Virus record (IMG/VR): IMGVR_UViG_3300020182_002139
Location: 1 to 27,362 of that record
DNA length: 27,362 nucleotides
Origin: a virus
Reading direction: 5' to 3' (one strand)
Shown: positions 1 to 8,274 of the stretch, piece by piece
Layout: every line of letters begins with the position of its first letter
How positions within the stretch are numbered: position 1 is the first letter of the stretch
Translations under genes and position numbers: made by a program
The notes under the pieces: model-generated
Seen by the model: only the letters and a program-made list of their open reading frames with translations
Databases searched by the model: none
What the model was told of the DNA's origin: nothing

Positions 1-95
1 GCTTGTGGTGTTACCGTGTGGAAGTACGTGAAACACAAAGCAACATGGCCTTTAGAGAAGGACATAGGGAATGGAATGAAGATTTATTTGCATAA
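1..95 (+). CDS. C-terminal end of an unidentified protein (partial)
   Basis: The third frame is open from the window edge to TAA at 93-95 and ends in the residues REWNEDLFA. An AAGGA ribosome-binding site overlaps this stop and serves the ATG at 105, which is the stop/Shine-Dalgarno/start layout used elsewhere in the window. The first frame is also open, to a TAG at 109-111, so the frame is not certain. I do not recognise the family. Confidence 0.4.
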   Translation, partial: LWCYRVEVRETQSNMAFREGHREWNEDLFA

Positions 96-104
96 GGACA
101 TCCT

Positions 105-740
105 ATGTTAGAAACAATATGCGAAACAATGGTCAGTGCATACCACAAGAACTGGATTACCAGTCGTGATGGTAATGTAAGTATTCGTCACCATGACCGA
201 GATCACTTTTACATCACACCAAGTGGTATTCGTAAGCAGACAATGCAACCTGAGTTGTTTAAGAAGATCCAGATCATGCATCAGCCTGTGAATAGATGGA
301 GTTGGACTGAACTTGAATACACTGACATCAGTAAGAATCTTACACCCAGTGGAGAGATTCCTCTGCACTTTGGTTTGCAACGACAAATGGGTCAACACAA
401 GGACGACGTTCGTGTAGTGATGCACTTCCATCCTACCTATTGCGTTGCTGCCATGCATGCCGGTATTGAGTTGGATAAACTTGTTAAGAACTTTCCAGAG
501 TTGGGTCGTTACACCAAAGTGGCTCCAAACGTTCCTGATGTTGCACCAATCAGTCAAGAGTTAGCAGATGAGACAATTGCAAGATTAGATGTTGACCACG
601 ATGGCAATATTGCACACGATATTATTGGCATCAAAGGGCATGGAGTCGTCAGTATTGACACCAGTCCCTGGCGTGCATTTGAACACATTGAACGATTAGA
701 ACACATTTGCCAAATTGTGTTGGCATCAGGAATTAAGTAA
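105..740 (+). CDS. Class II aldolase/adducin-family protein
   Basis: This 211-residue protein has the landmarks of the zinc-dependent class II aldolase/adducin fold (fuculose/ribulose-phosphate aldolases, methylthioribulose-phosphate dehydratase). The phosphate-site loop DGNVSIR is at 22-28 and TPSG at 38-41. The probable catalytic glutamate is E84 in SGEIPLH. The zinc ligands are probably H107 and H109 (MHFHPTY) and H179 (KGHGV). The length is normal for the family. The substrate cannot be read from sequence; family members cleave or dehydrate phosphorylated sugars. The start is supported by AAGGA about seven bases upstream. It precedes a one-carbon/purine operon but is separated from it by about 590 bases and a promoter, so a shared pathway is not shown. 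Confidence 0.85.
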   Translation: MLETICETMVSAYHKNWITSRDGNVSIRHHDRDHFYITPSGIRKQTMQPELFKKIQIMHQPVNRWSWTELEYTDISKNLTPSGEIPLHFGLQRQMGQHKDDVRVVMHFHPTYCVAAMHAGIELDKLVKNFPELGRYTKVAPNVPDVAPISQELADETIARLDVDHDGNIAHDIIGIKGHGVVSIDTSPWRAFEHIERLEHICQIVLASGIK

Positions 741-742
741 AT

Positions 743-1034
743 GTAAAAATATCTAATACTAGGAAAATACTTAACTCTTTAAGAGACAAATCAGAACCCC
801 ATTTGGTCGAGGCAGCTCGACTCGCTAAAATCCTGCCGAGGTAAAGCTCGTTGCCGGTGGAGTAGCGTGTTCACCCCTTTGCGAAAGCAAACATCTCCTA
901 AACACTATAACACTAGGAACGAGGTTATAGATAGCATCCGCTATGTCAGTGCAGGTAAGGAAAAGACTAGAGTCCTTGGAGATGCATTTAAAATACCTGT
1001 TTCCAAAGTCTATGGCTGGATGCGACTCACATGA
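743..1034 (+). pseudogene. Split helix-turn-helix-like coding trace with internal hairpins
   Basis: This is most of the gap between the aldolase and glyA. Two coding-like segments lie in different frames. Segment A (743-841, then TAA) ends HLVEAARLAKILPR. Segment B (909-1031, then TGA) ends AFKIPVSKVYGWMRLT, which resembles the recognition part of a helix-turn-helix. Both begin with NTR followed by a similar stretch (KILNSLR and NEVIDSIR), so they may be diverged repeats. Segment A lacks ATG, GTG or TTG after the upstream stop. The 67 bases between them hold a GAAA-tetraloop hairpin (TTTGC/GCAAA, 878-891), and GTCGAG/CTCGAC (806-821) can pair within segment A. The last codon of A and the third of B are both AGG. 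Decay is the simplest reading; programmed bypassing or a structured RNA are alternatives. Confidence 0.35.
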
Positions 1035-1045
1035 AGTTATCCAAA

Positions 1046-1079
1046 AGTTAGATGGAACCTGTGAAGGTTCCGTCTGACT
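1046..1079 (+). other. 14-bp hairpin in the aldolase-glyA gap
   Basis: The arms 1046-1059 and 1066-1079 pair over 14 base pairs, with two G-U wobbles and a six-base loop. No U tract follows on the + strand, so it is not a standard intrinsic terminator. It could be a processing site or the end of a small RNA. Confidence 0.5.
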
Positions 1080-1128
1080 GAAAAGATCTACATGAAATTA
1101 AGTTAATAGTAATCATAAGAAAACAAAA

Positions 1129-1173
1129 AACGATATGGCGTTTAGCCATATCGTTGTTTCGTGTAAACGAAAC
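1129..1173. other. Two adjacent hairpins upstream of the glyA promoter
   Basis: Hairpin one pairs 1129-1139 with 1145-1155 (11 bp, loop GTTTA). An A-rich run lies on its left, so on the minus strand it has the shape of an intrinsic terminator ending in a T-rich tail. Hairpin two pairs 1156-1162 with 1167-1173 around a GTAA (GNRA) tetraloop. Together they insulate the promoter at 1182 from upstream transcription. No minus-strand gene is visible that would need a terminator here, so the function is uncertain. Confidence 0.5.
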
Positions 1174-1181
1174 GCTAACAG

Positions 1182-1210
1182 TTGACAATGATTTAATCAG
1201 ACAGTATACT
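1182..1210 (+). promoter_or_regulatory. Sigma70-type promoter for the glyA-guaC-dadA operon
   Basis: TTGACA (1182-1187) and TATACT (1205-1210) are separated by 17 bases, a near-consensus host sigma70 promoter. The predicted start near 1217 gives a leader of about 80 bases before the short ORF at 1296 and about 118 before glyA. Confidence 0.7.
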
Positions 1211-1295
1211 AGTGGAATACTAATTCTCAAACAGAACAACAAGTACATATATACAGTATGTCAAAAATAAATCAACAAGGAAACAATAGATTAAA

Positions 1296-1334
1296 ATGAA
1301 AAAACTATTAGTAACTATGGGTTCTAAAGGCTAA
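1296..1334 (+). CDS. 12-codon leader ORF abutting glyA
   Basis: ATG at 1296 is preceded by AAGGAAA with suitable spacing. It encodes MKKLLVTMGSKG and ends with TAA at 1332-1334, directly before the glyA ATG at 1335. This arrangement suggests translational coupling. It has no run of repeated regulatory codons like classical attenuator peptides. It could also be the remnant of an N-terminus replaced by the present glyA start. Confidence 0.4.
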   Translation: MKKLLVTMGSKG

Positions 1335-2483
1335 ATGATGATTGATCCATGTATACAAGAAATTGTCGCGGCGGAAGCCGCACGACAAGTATCAACCATT
1401 GAGTTGATCGCCAGTGAAAACTTTACCAGTGATGCTGTAATGGAACTGTGCGGCAGTTTGCTTACCAACAAGTATGCCGAAGGATTGCCTGGCAAACGTT
1501 ACTACAACGGATGTGAAGAAGTAGACAAGGTAGAACTACTGGCTATTGACTATGCTACCCAACTGTTTGGCTGCAACTATGCAAACGTTCAACCACACTC
1601 GGGTGCCAATGCTAACCTTGCTGTGTTCAAAGCATTTTTGAAGCCAGGTGATCTTATTGTAGGCATGGATCTGGCATCAGGTGGTCACCTGAGCCACGGT
1701 GCCAAAGTAAACGTGTCTGGTGCGTGGTTTGATACAGAATCATACGGAGTTGACGATTGTGGTTTTATTGACTACAAAGCAGTTGCCAAATTGGTTTTGT
1801 TTAATCGTCCCAAGATGTTGATTGCTGGTGCAAGCGCATACAGTCAGCTTATTGATTGGGAACGCATGCGTGAGATTGCTGATAGTGTTGGTGCTATCTT
1901 ACTTGCAGACATCAGCCACTACTCGGGGTTGATTGCTGGCGGCGAGTATCCCAGTCCTTTCCCTCACGCTCACGTAGCAACTACTACTACACACAAGACT
2001 CTGCGTGGACCACGTGGTGGTATGATTCTTTGGAATGACGAAGACATCAGCAAGAAGATTAATGGTGCAGTATTCCCAGGAACACAAGGCGGCCCGTTGA
2101 TGCATATTATTGCCGCAAAGGCACAGTGTTTCTATGAAGCGTTACAACCTGAATTTAAGATGTATGCCAAACGTATCAAGATCAATGCTCATGCCATGGC
2201 GCAAACTTTCTTGGATAATGATGTTGATATCGTATCTAGTGGAACACAATGCCACATGATGACAATAGACTTACGTAAAGAAAAGTATAGTGGTAGAGAG
2301 TTTGCTGACCTATTAGAAAAAAATGGAATTACTGCAAATAAAAATGGTGTGCCTGGTGATACTCGTGGTTTTGTTGAAACCTCTGGAGTCCGGATTGGTG
2401 TTGCCGCAGAAACTACCCGAGGTCATGACGAACGTTGGTTTAAGAACCTTGCGCTTCAGATGATATACTTACTGAGAGATTAA
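1335..2483 (+). CDS. glyA: Serine hydroxymethyltransferase
   Basis: This 382-residue PLP enzyme interconverts serine plus tetrahydrofolate with glycine plus 5,10-methylene-tetrahydrofolate. The N-terminal ELIASENF (23-30), NKYAEGLPGKRYYNG (45-59) and QPHSGANAN (86-94) blocks are diagnostic. The PLP-binding lysine is K221 in TTTTHKTLRGPRGG. The substrate carboxylate arginine is probably R353 in TSGVRIG. It is about 30 residues shorter than the usual 415-420, mainly at the C-terminus. Start choice: ATG ATG at 1335/1338 directly follows the leader ORF stop. The stop abuts guaC, so both are on one transcript. In a phage it would supply one-carbon units for dTMP or purine synthesis, or feed SAM metabolism with the downstream metK (inference). 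Confidence 0.95.
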   Translation: MMIDPCIQEIVAAEAARQVSTIELIASENFTSDAVMELCGSLLTNKYAEGLPGKRYYNGCEEVDKVELLAIDYATQLFGCNYANVQPHSGANANLAVFKAFLKPGDLIVGMDLASGGHLSHGAKVNVSGAWFDTESYGVDDCGFIDYKAVAKLVLFNRPKMLIAGASAYSQLIDWERMREIADSVGAILLADISHYSGLIAGGEYPSPFPHAHVATTTTHKTLRGPRGGMILWNDEDISKKINGAVFPGTQGGPLMHIIAAKAQCFYEALQPEFKMYAKRIKINAHAMAQTFLDNDVDIVSSGTQCHMMTIDLRKEKYSGREFADLLEKNGITANKNGVPGDTRGFVETSGVRIGVAAETTRGHDERWFKNLALQMIYLLRD

Positions 2484-3497
2484 ATGAGAATCGAAGACGA
2501 AATAAAATTGGATTTCAAAGACGTATTGATTCGTCCCAAACGCAGTACACTGTCAAGTCGCAAAGAAGTTGATTTAACTAGAACGTACAAGTTCAAACAC
2601 AGCCGAGCAGACTGGACTGGGGTGCCTGTTATGGCAGCCAACATGGACGGTGTTGGTACACTCGAGATGGCAGCGGCTTTGCAACAGCACAACATGTTTA
2701 CTTGTACAGTAAAGTCATACGACGAGGGTGATTTTGGCGGCATTGATATTGACTTTGACAATTTTGCGGTAAGTACTGGTACAAGCAGTGGAGATTTTAA
2801 TAAATTAAAGCGTATTTTTGCCGTTTACCCAGAGCTTAAATTTATTTGCATTGATGTAGCCAATGGTTACCAGGAAATTTTTGCAGATTACGTAGCCCGT
2901 GTTCGTGAAGAATTCCCTACAAAAACTATTATTGCGGGCAACGTAGTCACTGCTGATATGACACAGGAGTTGATTTTACGTGGAGCCGATATTGTTAAAG
3001 TGGGCATTGGTCCTGGTAGCGTTTGTACTACTCGCGTGCAGACTGGTGTGGGTTATCCACAACTTACTGCAATCATCGAGTGTGCGGATGCAGCTCATGG
3101 CCTCGGCGCACATATTATCGGTGATGGTGGTTGCACTTGCCCTGGCGATGTCGCTAAGGCTTTCGGAGCTGGTGCTGATTTTGTTATGCTCGGGGGGATG
3201 TTAGCCGGGCACGACCAAGGTGGTGGTACTGTAGAGGATGGTAAGATCACATTCTACGGCATGAGTAGTGACACTGCCATGGACAAACACAGTGGCGGAG
3301 TTGCTAGTTATCGTTCAAGCGAAGGCAGGACCGTTACTGTTCCATACAAAGGCACAGTAGAAAACACAGTGCTAGACTTGCTTGGCGGATTACGTAGTTC
3401 ATGCACTTATGTTGGTGCACCAAGTTTAAAACAACTCAGCAAATGCACAACCTTTATCCGTGTCAACAGACAAATCAACGATGTGTTTATAAAATGA
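2484..3497 (+). CDS. guaC: GMP reductase
   Basis: This 337-residue TIM-barrel protein follows E. coli GuaC closely: N-terminal [25 protein letters not shown] (51-59), STGTSSGDF, and the catalytic loop [11 protein letters not shown] with C181. It then has [18 protein letters not shown] and [11 protein letters not shown]. It lacks the CBS domains typical of IMP dehydrogenase and has the length expected of GuaC. The reaction is NADPH-dependent deamination of GMP to IMP, so it would draw guanine nucleotides back to the IMP branch point. It begins at the base after the glyA stop and overlaps the next start by ATGA, giving a translationally coupled three-gene operon. Confidence 0.93.
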   Translation: MRIEDEIKLDFKDVLIRPKRSTLSSRKEVDLTRTYKFKHSRADWTGVPVMAANMDGVGTLEMAAALQQHNMFTCTVKSYDEGDFGGIDIDFDNFAVSTGTSSGDFNKLKRIFAVYPELKFICIDVANGYQEIFADYVARVREEFPTKTIIAGNVVTADMTQELILRGADIVKVGIGPGSVCTTRVQTGVGYPQLTAIIECADAAHGLGAHIIGDGGCTCPGDVAKAFGAGADFVMLGGMLAGHDQGGGTVEDGKITFYGMSSDTAMDKHSGGVASYRSSEGRTVTVPYKGTVENTVLDLLGGLRSSCTYVGAPSLKQLSKCTTFIRVNRQINDVFIK

Positions 3498-4678
3498 AAA
3501 AGAAAATTGTAGTAGTGGGTGCTGGTATCAGCGGGTTGTTGGCAGCATATTATCTGGCCAAATCTGGACACAAGGTAACAGTTTACGAACAAGAACGTTA
3601 TCCAGCCATGCGCACCAGTTTTGCCAATGGTGGACAGGTAAGTGTCAGCAACAGCGAAGTGTGGACCACGTGGGGCAACGTGTTCAAAGGCATCAAATGG
3701 ATGTTTACAAAAGATGCTCCACTATTGATTCGCCCTACTTTTGAGTGGGCAAAGATTCGCTGGATGGCCAAGTTCATGTGGAACACTGTTACTGGCAAAT
3801 ACGCAAGGAACACAGCAGAAACTATCCAATTGGGCATGCGCTCACGTGATTTGTACAAAGACATCATTGCCGAAGAAGGGCTAGAGTTTGACCAAAGTTT
3901 CAAAGGTATACTACATTTTTACAAGGATGCGCATTATCTGGCAAATGCTCGTTCTGTAAAAGATTTATACGAAGCCAATGGTTGTCAGTGGGATATATTG
4001 GATCCGCACCAAGTGCACTTGGCAGAACCCAGTCTCAGGAATGACGGTTCAGTGCTGGGTGGTGCTTGGACCGAAGATGATTGGATGGGAGACATTCACA
4101 AGTTCTGTAATGAGCTAACTGCTGTTCTGAAAAACAAGTATGGTGTGAAATTTTCATTTGGTAACACAATACTTGATGCAAAGAATTTGGACTACTATGA
4201 CGCAATTGTGATCAGCAGTGGTGTGGGCAGTACTGCACTTGCTAAAACAGTAGGCGATACAATTGATGTATATCCAGTCAAGGGATATAGCATTACTGTT
4301 AACTTGGATGACGAAAGTTACAAACATGCACCCAAGACAAGTTTGTTGGATGATCAAGAAAAGATTGTGACCAGTACATTGGGAAGACGATTCCGTGTTG
4401 CAGGTACTGCTGAACTAACAGGCGAGAACTACGATATACGCCGTGATAGAATTGAACCATTATTGGAATGGGTACATACAAACTTTCCCAAAATCAACAC
4501 ACATGATTATTCAAGTTGGGCGTGTTTGCGGCCAATGACTCCCAACATGATGCCTGTTGTAAAACAAAGCAAAAATAATCCCAAAGTGTTTTATCATACC
4601 GGACACGGGCATTTGGGTTGGACGCTGAGTCCTGCTACAGCAGTACAGTTAACCACATTGATTGACAAAGTAATTTAA
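3494..4678 (+). CDS. dadA: FAD-dependent D-amino-acid dehydrogenase-like oxidoreductase
   Basis: This protein of 394 residues belongs to the DAO/DadA family. The N-terminus [20 protein letters not shown] is the dinucleotide-binding GxGxxG fold and is followed by [16 protein letters not shown] matches the DadA signature near residue 40. The C-terminal block [15 protein letters not shown] followed by [14 protein letters not shown] is the conserved FAD/substrate end. The ATG at 3494 overlaps the guaC TGA, and the reading frame's upstream extension inside guaC is rejected. DadA oxidatively deaminates D-amino acids (D-alanine best known) to keto acids and passes electrons to quinones. Sarcosine or glycine oxidases share this fold, so the substrate is not certain; the glyA neighbour makes a glycine or sarcosine link conceivable. 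Confidence 0.85.
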   Translation: MKKKIVVVGAGISGLLAAYYLAKSGHKVTVYEQERYPAMRTSFANGGQVSVSNSEVWTTWGNVFKGIKWMFTKDAPLLIRPTFEWAKIRWMAKFMWNTVTGKYARNTAETIQLGMRSRDLYKDIIAEEGLEFDQSFKGILHFYKDAHYLANARSVKDLYEANGCQWDILDPHQVHLAEPSLRNDGSVLGGAWTEDDWMGDIHKFCNELTAVLKNKYGVKFSFGNTILDAKNLDYYDAIVISSGVGSTALAKTVGDTIDVYPVKGYSITVNLDDESYKHAPKTSLLDDQEKIVTSTLGRRFRVAGTAELTGENYDIRRDRIEPLLEWVHTNFPKINTHDYSSWACLRPMTPNMMPVVKQSKNNPKVFYHTGHGHLGWTLSPATAVQLTTLIDKVI

Positions 4679-4690
4679 TACGTGTAAAAT
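4662..4690 (+). promoter_or_regulatory. Sigma70-type promoter giving a predicted leaderless mRNA
   Basis: TTGACA (4662-4667) and TAAAAT (4685-4690) are 17 bases apart. The ATG of the glycosyltransferase is at 4697, seven bases after the last base of the -10 element, so transcription should begin at or next to the start codon. There is no room for a Shine-Dalgarno. The -35 lies in the end of the preceding gene. Confidence 0.7.
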
Positions 4691-4696
4691 ATCACT

Positions 4697-5521
4697 ATGA
4701 GTGAATACAAAATATCATTGCTGTTGCCCACCAGAGGCAGAACAACTGCATTGCGGCGTAGTATATTAAGCACCATCAACTGTGCCAACAACATTGACTC
4801 ATTTCAAATTATGATTGGGTTTGATAATGATGATACAGACACTATCGATTACTTTGTAAAAGAACTACAACCAGAACTGGATGAGCTTGGTGCTAATTAT
4901 CAAGCTCATGTGTTTTCACCAATGGGTTACATTCGATTAAACGAATACGTAAATGGCTTGGCCAAACATTCCAACGCTGATTGGTTGGTGTTTTGGAATG
5001 ACGACGCTGTTATGGAAACTGCAGGATGGGATACTGTAATTGCCAGCCACACTGGCGAATTTAAAGTGTTGGCGTTTCATACACATAACGATCATCCTTA
5101 TAGTATTTTTCCTATTGTACCAAAGGAATGGTTTGAATTGTTTGGTTATCTAAGCCCGCATCAAATAAGCGATGCTTGGATTAGCCAACAAGCATACTGC
5201 CTTGATATCTGGGAACGCATCGATGTTGATGTGACACATGATAGATTTGATTTGACTGGCAACAACAAAGATGAGATATTTGAAAAACGCCCCATGCTAG
5301 AAGGCAATCCTTCTGATCCCCGTGACTTTCACAATAAAATATGGCACACAAGGCGGATAGAAGACTTGAACAAGTTGGCTGCATACATGGAGTCAAGAGG
5401 ATTGAGCATTGAGTTTGTTAAAGCAATATTTTCAGGTAAACAAGATCCATGGGAAAAATTAAAAGCCAATGACGTAAACAACCACATGTCCCAATGGCGA
5501 CCAGACTGGGCTAAAAAATAA
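4697..5521 (+). CDS. Family 2-like glycosyltransferase
   Basis: A 274-residue protein with a GT-A-type N-terminus: ISLLLPTRGRTTALRRSI near residue 6, an acidic MIGFDNDDTD segment, and a DxD-like FWNDDA motif about 100 residues in, expected to bind a metal-nucleotide-sugar. The later DAWISQQAYC segment fits an acceptor-side region of such enzymes. It would transfer a sugar to phage DNA, a virion protein or host surface glycan; the acceptor is unknown. It begins at a promoter with no visible ribosome-binding site and ends in a TAATG overlap with the following methyltransferase, suggesting joint action on one modification. Confidence 0.7.
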   Translation: MSEYKISLLLPTRGRTTALRRSILSTINCANNIDSFQIMIGFDNDDTDTIDYFVKELQPELDELGANYQAHVFSPMGYIRLNEYVNGLAKHSNADWLVFWNDDAVMETAGWDTVIASHTGEFKVLAFHTHNDHPYSIFPIVPKEWFELFGYLSPHQISDAWISQQAYCLDIWERIDVDVTHDRFDLTGNNKDEIFEKRPMLEGNPSDPRDFHNKIWHTRRIEDLNKLAAYMESRGLSIEFVKAIFSGKQDPWEKLKANDVNNHMSQWRPDWAKK

Positions 5522-6300
5522 TGACATTAAGTTTAGAAGAACGTATTAAACAATACTGGGACAACCAACCGTGTAATATCAGACACAGCGGCAATGAAAT
5601 TGGCAGTTTGGAATTCTTCAAAGAAGTGTCTGCTCGCAGATTTCAAGTGGAACCACACATTCCGGAGTTTGCTGGATTTCATTTATGGCAAGGTCAACAA
5701 GTGTTGGAAATTGGTCCCGGAATTGGGTCAGATGCAGCAGAGTTTGCACGACATGGTGCTGATTACTACGGCATAGATTACAGTAAAGAAAGTGTTGACC
5801 TTGCTCGCAAAAGATTTGACGTAGAAGAGTTGTCAGGCAATTTCTATTGCGGTGATGCCAGCGACGAAGCAATGTACAAGGATTTACCAAAGTTTGATTT
5901 GGTTTACAGTTATGGTGTCATACATCATTTCCCTGCTATTGATAGTATCATCAACAATGTGTATGATTGTCTTAAACCTGGAGGCGAATTCCGTTTTATG
6001 GTGTATGCAAAAGACAGTTGGAAACAAGCAATGATCAACAAAGGACTTGATCAATACGAAGCACAAGCAGGATGCCCTTATGCCAAAAGCTACACCAAAG
6101 ATGATATTGACACCCTGTTGTTTGAGCAATTTAGAGTCGAAAGATTGCGCCAGGATCACTGTTTTATGTACAATGTAGAAGCATACAAACAAGGCAGGTA
6201 CGAACTTGAACCCTGGTTCGAAGCAATGCCCGTTCCGATGCGCGAAGCAGTCAGAGAATATCTGGGTTGGCATTTGTTGGTCAAAGCAAGGAAAATATAA
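5521..6300 (+). CDS. Class I SAM-dependent methyltransferase
   Basis: A 259-residue Rossmann methyltransferase of the Methyltransf_11/UbiE type. Motif I VLEIGPGIGSDAAEFA is near residue 60, the acidic motif II end YYGIDYSKES follows, and FDLVYSYGVIHHF is the motif IV/post-I region typical of small-molecule or sugar methylation. Its start overlaps the stop of the glycosyltransferase by one base (TAATG). It could methylate the transferred sugar or a surface glycan. The SAM synthetase gene downstream would provide cofactor. The substrate is not predictable. Confidence 0.85.
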   Translation: MTLSLEERIKQYWDNQPCNIRHSGNEIGSLEFFKEVSARRFQVEPHIPEFAGFHLWQGQQVLEIGPGIGSDAAEFARHGADYYGIDYSKESVDLARKRFDVEELSGNFYCGDASDEAMYKDLPKFDLVYSYGVIHHFPAIDSIINNVYDCLKPGGEFRFMVYAKDSWKQAMINKGLDQYEAQAGCPYAKSYTKDDIDTLLFEQFRVERLRQDHCFMYNVEAYKQGRYELEPWFEAMPVPMREAVREYLGWHLLVKARKI

Positions 6301-6303
6301 TTT

Positions 6304-6693
6304 ATGACAACAGACCCTTACGCAGGATTGGTAGGTAGTACAATCACATTGGACGATATCACAGTCGATGTAACGTCAATGGCTGATGCATTAGTATCAA
6401 CCTCTAGCATGTCAGATATGTATACTATAGCAAATAACGATATATTTTCTTGTGCCGACATATCACACCACGGAATTGAAATGCACAAAGATGCCGACAT
6501 CACGGTTGGCGGGAAAAGTATGCGGGAGTTTATGAATTTGGTTGAACAACGTCTTGCTATCCTAACACCAAACAAAGAATTAGAATCAGAATGGGCCGAG
6601 TTGAAAGAACTTGGTGAACGGTATCGTGCCATGGAGCAGGATCTGCTGGAGAAAGCCAAGTCCTGGGACATACTCAAAACAAGGAACACATAA
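6304..6693 (+). CDS. Conserved phage-type hypothetical with C-terminal coiled coil
   Basis: A 129-residue protein with a beta-rich, Thr/Ser/Asp-rich first half, the segment DITVGGKSMREFMNLVEQRL (about 73-92), then a charged helical tail rich in Glu, Leu and Lys that should form a coiled coil. I recall similar small proteins with a GGKS(L/M)REFM segment and coiled-coil tail in T4-like marine phages, but no function is known to me. It is translationally coupled to the next gene (TAATG overlap at 6693). Confidence 0.75.
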   Translation: MTTDPYAGLVGSTITLDDITVDVTSMADALVSTSSMSDMYTIANNDIFSCADISHHGIEMHKDADITVGGKSMREFMNLVEQRLAILTPNKELESEWAELKELGERYRAMEQDLLEKAKSWDILKTRNT

Positions 6694-7313
6694 TGGGAAC
6701 ATATTACCGTAACATAACAAAATTTATCGACACAATCGACAACGGCGCATGGGTTGAAATTGGTGTTGATCGCGGCGAAGGAAGTACTAAGTTTTTTGCT
6801 GATTTATGCGAAGAACGTGGTGTAGACTTTTACGGAGTAGATGTTGATGCAGACCAGATTGATCGTGCTGCCAGCAACTTGATGGTTGACAATGTACTGC
6901 CAGATCATGTAAAATTAGTACAAGGCAAGGGTGAACAGTTTTTAGAAAACTTGGATCCCGAAGTCAAAGTATCGTTGGCATATCTTGACAACTTTGATTG
7001 GGACTACTGGCTTGGCGGCGCCGAAGAAGCGTTTGTAGCAGGAGTGAAGCAAAAGTATAGAGATTTGATGAGCATTGAAATGACCAACCTAAATAGTCAG
7101 CAAACACACCTGTTGCAGGCAATTTTGTTGATGCGTAGGATGACCAGCAACAGTATTATCATATGTGATGACACATGGTATCATCCTCAAGAAGGCGTGT
7201 TTATTGGCAAGTGCTCGGCTGCCATCCCGTTTTTGATGTTGCAAGGGTATCGTCATTTGCACAATGATGGCTACAGACAAAACAGTGGTGCAATTTTTGG
7301 AAGATTTAAGTAA
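6693..7313 (+). CDS. Class I methyltransferase-like protein
   Basis: A 206-residue protein with a Rossmann-type N-terminus: WVEIGVDRGEGSTKFFADL near residue 20 resembles motif I, and FYGVDVDADQIDRA supplies the acidic residue expected to hold the SAM ribose. LAYLDNFDWDYW and SIIICDDTWYHP are the later strands; the order resembles the Methyltransf_24 group (CmcI/macrocin O-methyltransferase-like). The motif I glycine pattern is looser than in the upstream methyltransferase, so catalytic activity is less certain. It overlaps the preceding gene by one base. Confidence 0.6.
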   Translation: MGTYYRNITKFIDTIDNGAWVEIGVDRGEGSTKFFADLCEERGVDFYGVDVDADQIDRAASNLMVDNVLPDHVKLVQGKGEQFLENLDPEVKVSLAYLDNFDWDYWLGGAEEAFVAGVKQKYRDLMSIEMTNLNSQQTHLLQAILLMRRMTSNSIIICDDTWYHPQEGVFIGKCSAAIPFLMLQGYRHLHNDGYRQNSGAIFGRFK

Positions 7314-7322
7314 GGTACAACA

Positions 7323-8273
7323 ATGACTATAAATATATTTGTAGGCGATAATGACGAATCATTGGCAAAACATGCCACTGCGTTTGATCCGTTGGCTTTT
7401 TTGATCACCACTAAAAATTACAAGCTATTTCTTAATACAACTTATACATCTGACATAACTGTATACACATCGTTTTCAGACTTACCAAAAATAGACAACG
7501 ATAATGCAGTGTTGTTTGAAGTTTTGGATAAAGCAGATTATATTTTTTATAGGCCTCCGGCAAAATGGAGTAACGACTTTAACAAATTTAGTTGGAATTC
7601 AAACAAACGCATAACCGAATGGTTTTTATATTGTGTCAATTTTGAAAAAAATAATGTTAACAACTTAGATTTAACAGAATATCAAAATAGCAAATATCTA
7701 GAATTAACTAATAAACGCAACTCAGAGTCACCGGTACTATGGATAAGTGGATGTAGTGTTTCTCACGGGGTTGGAGTTAAAGAATCCGAAAAGTACGGCG
7801 AACTATTGTCGTCTGAAATGACTTTACCGGTGACCTATTTGACAAAGAGTAGCAGTAGTCTTAAATGGCAGTCCGATCAAATTTTAAGGTCAAACATACA
7901 AAAAGACGATATACTGGTATGGGGGTTAACGCAAGAAGTTAGGACTGTTAAAGTAGAAAACGGCAATGTATTACAAGAACAGCATCCAGACACAAGGCTT
8001 TCTGAAATTCGTCTGTATGATGCAGTTACGTCTATATATCAGGTTGCAAATTTTTGTAAGAAAATACAATGTCATTTGTTATTACTGCCAGTGATATCAT
8101 CTGAAACATTGAATTTATTTCTAACTCAGTTAGACGAGTATGTACATATTCCCTACAGGACAAAATTTTTAGATTACGGGTCTGATGGGTCCCATCCAGG
8201 TGCACAAACACACAAGTGGTATGCAAAATACATACTTGATAAAATATCAACATTAAATTTACACAAGGAATAA
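7323..8273 (+). CDS. SGNH/GDSL-hydrolase-like protein
   Basis: A 316-residue protein. The second half carries SGNH landmarks: block I as WISGCSVSHGVG (139-151), where S145 or S147 would be the nucleophile, and a C-terminal block DGSHPGAQTHKWYA with D288 and H291 as the remaining catalytic pair. A long N-terminal part of about 135 residues is unassigned. SGNH enzymes deacylate or esterify lipids and glycans. Among glycosyltransferase and methyltransferase genes, a polysaccharide O-acyl esterase role is plausible but inferred. The gene is visibly more A+T rich than its neighbours, suggesting separate acquisition. Confidence 0.6.
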   Translation: MTINIFVGDNDESLAKHATAFDPLAFLITTKNYKLFLNTTYTSDITVYTSFSDLPKIDNDNAVLFEVLDKADYIFYRPPAKWSNDFNKFSWNSNKRITEWFLYCVNFEKNNVNNLDLTEYQNSKYLELTNKRNSESPVLWISGCSVSHGVGVKESEKYGELLSSEMTLPVTYLTKSSSSLKWQSDQILRSNIQKDDILVWGLTQEVRTVKVENGNVLQEQHPDTRLSEIRLYDAVTSIYQVANFCKKIQCHLLLLPVISSETLNLFLTQLDEYVHIPYRTKFLDYGSDGSHPGAQTHKWYAKYILDKISTLNLHKE

Positions 8274-8274
8274 C

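Noticed and set aside
3401-3493. N-terminal extension of the DadA-like protein
   Set aside because: It lies within guaC and would put 31 unrelated residues before the GxGxxG strand; the ATG at 3494 is conventional.
7328-7335. TATAAATA as a late promoter
   Set aside because: It lies within the first codons of the SGNH-like gene (Thr-Ile-Asn-Ile), so coding sequence explains it.
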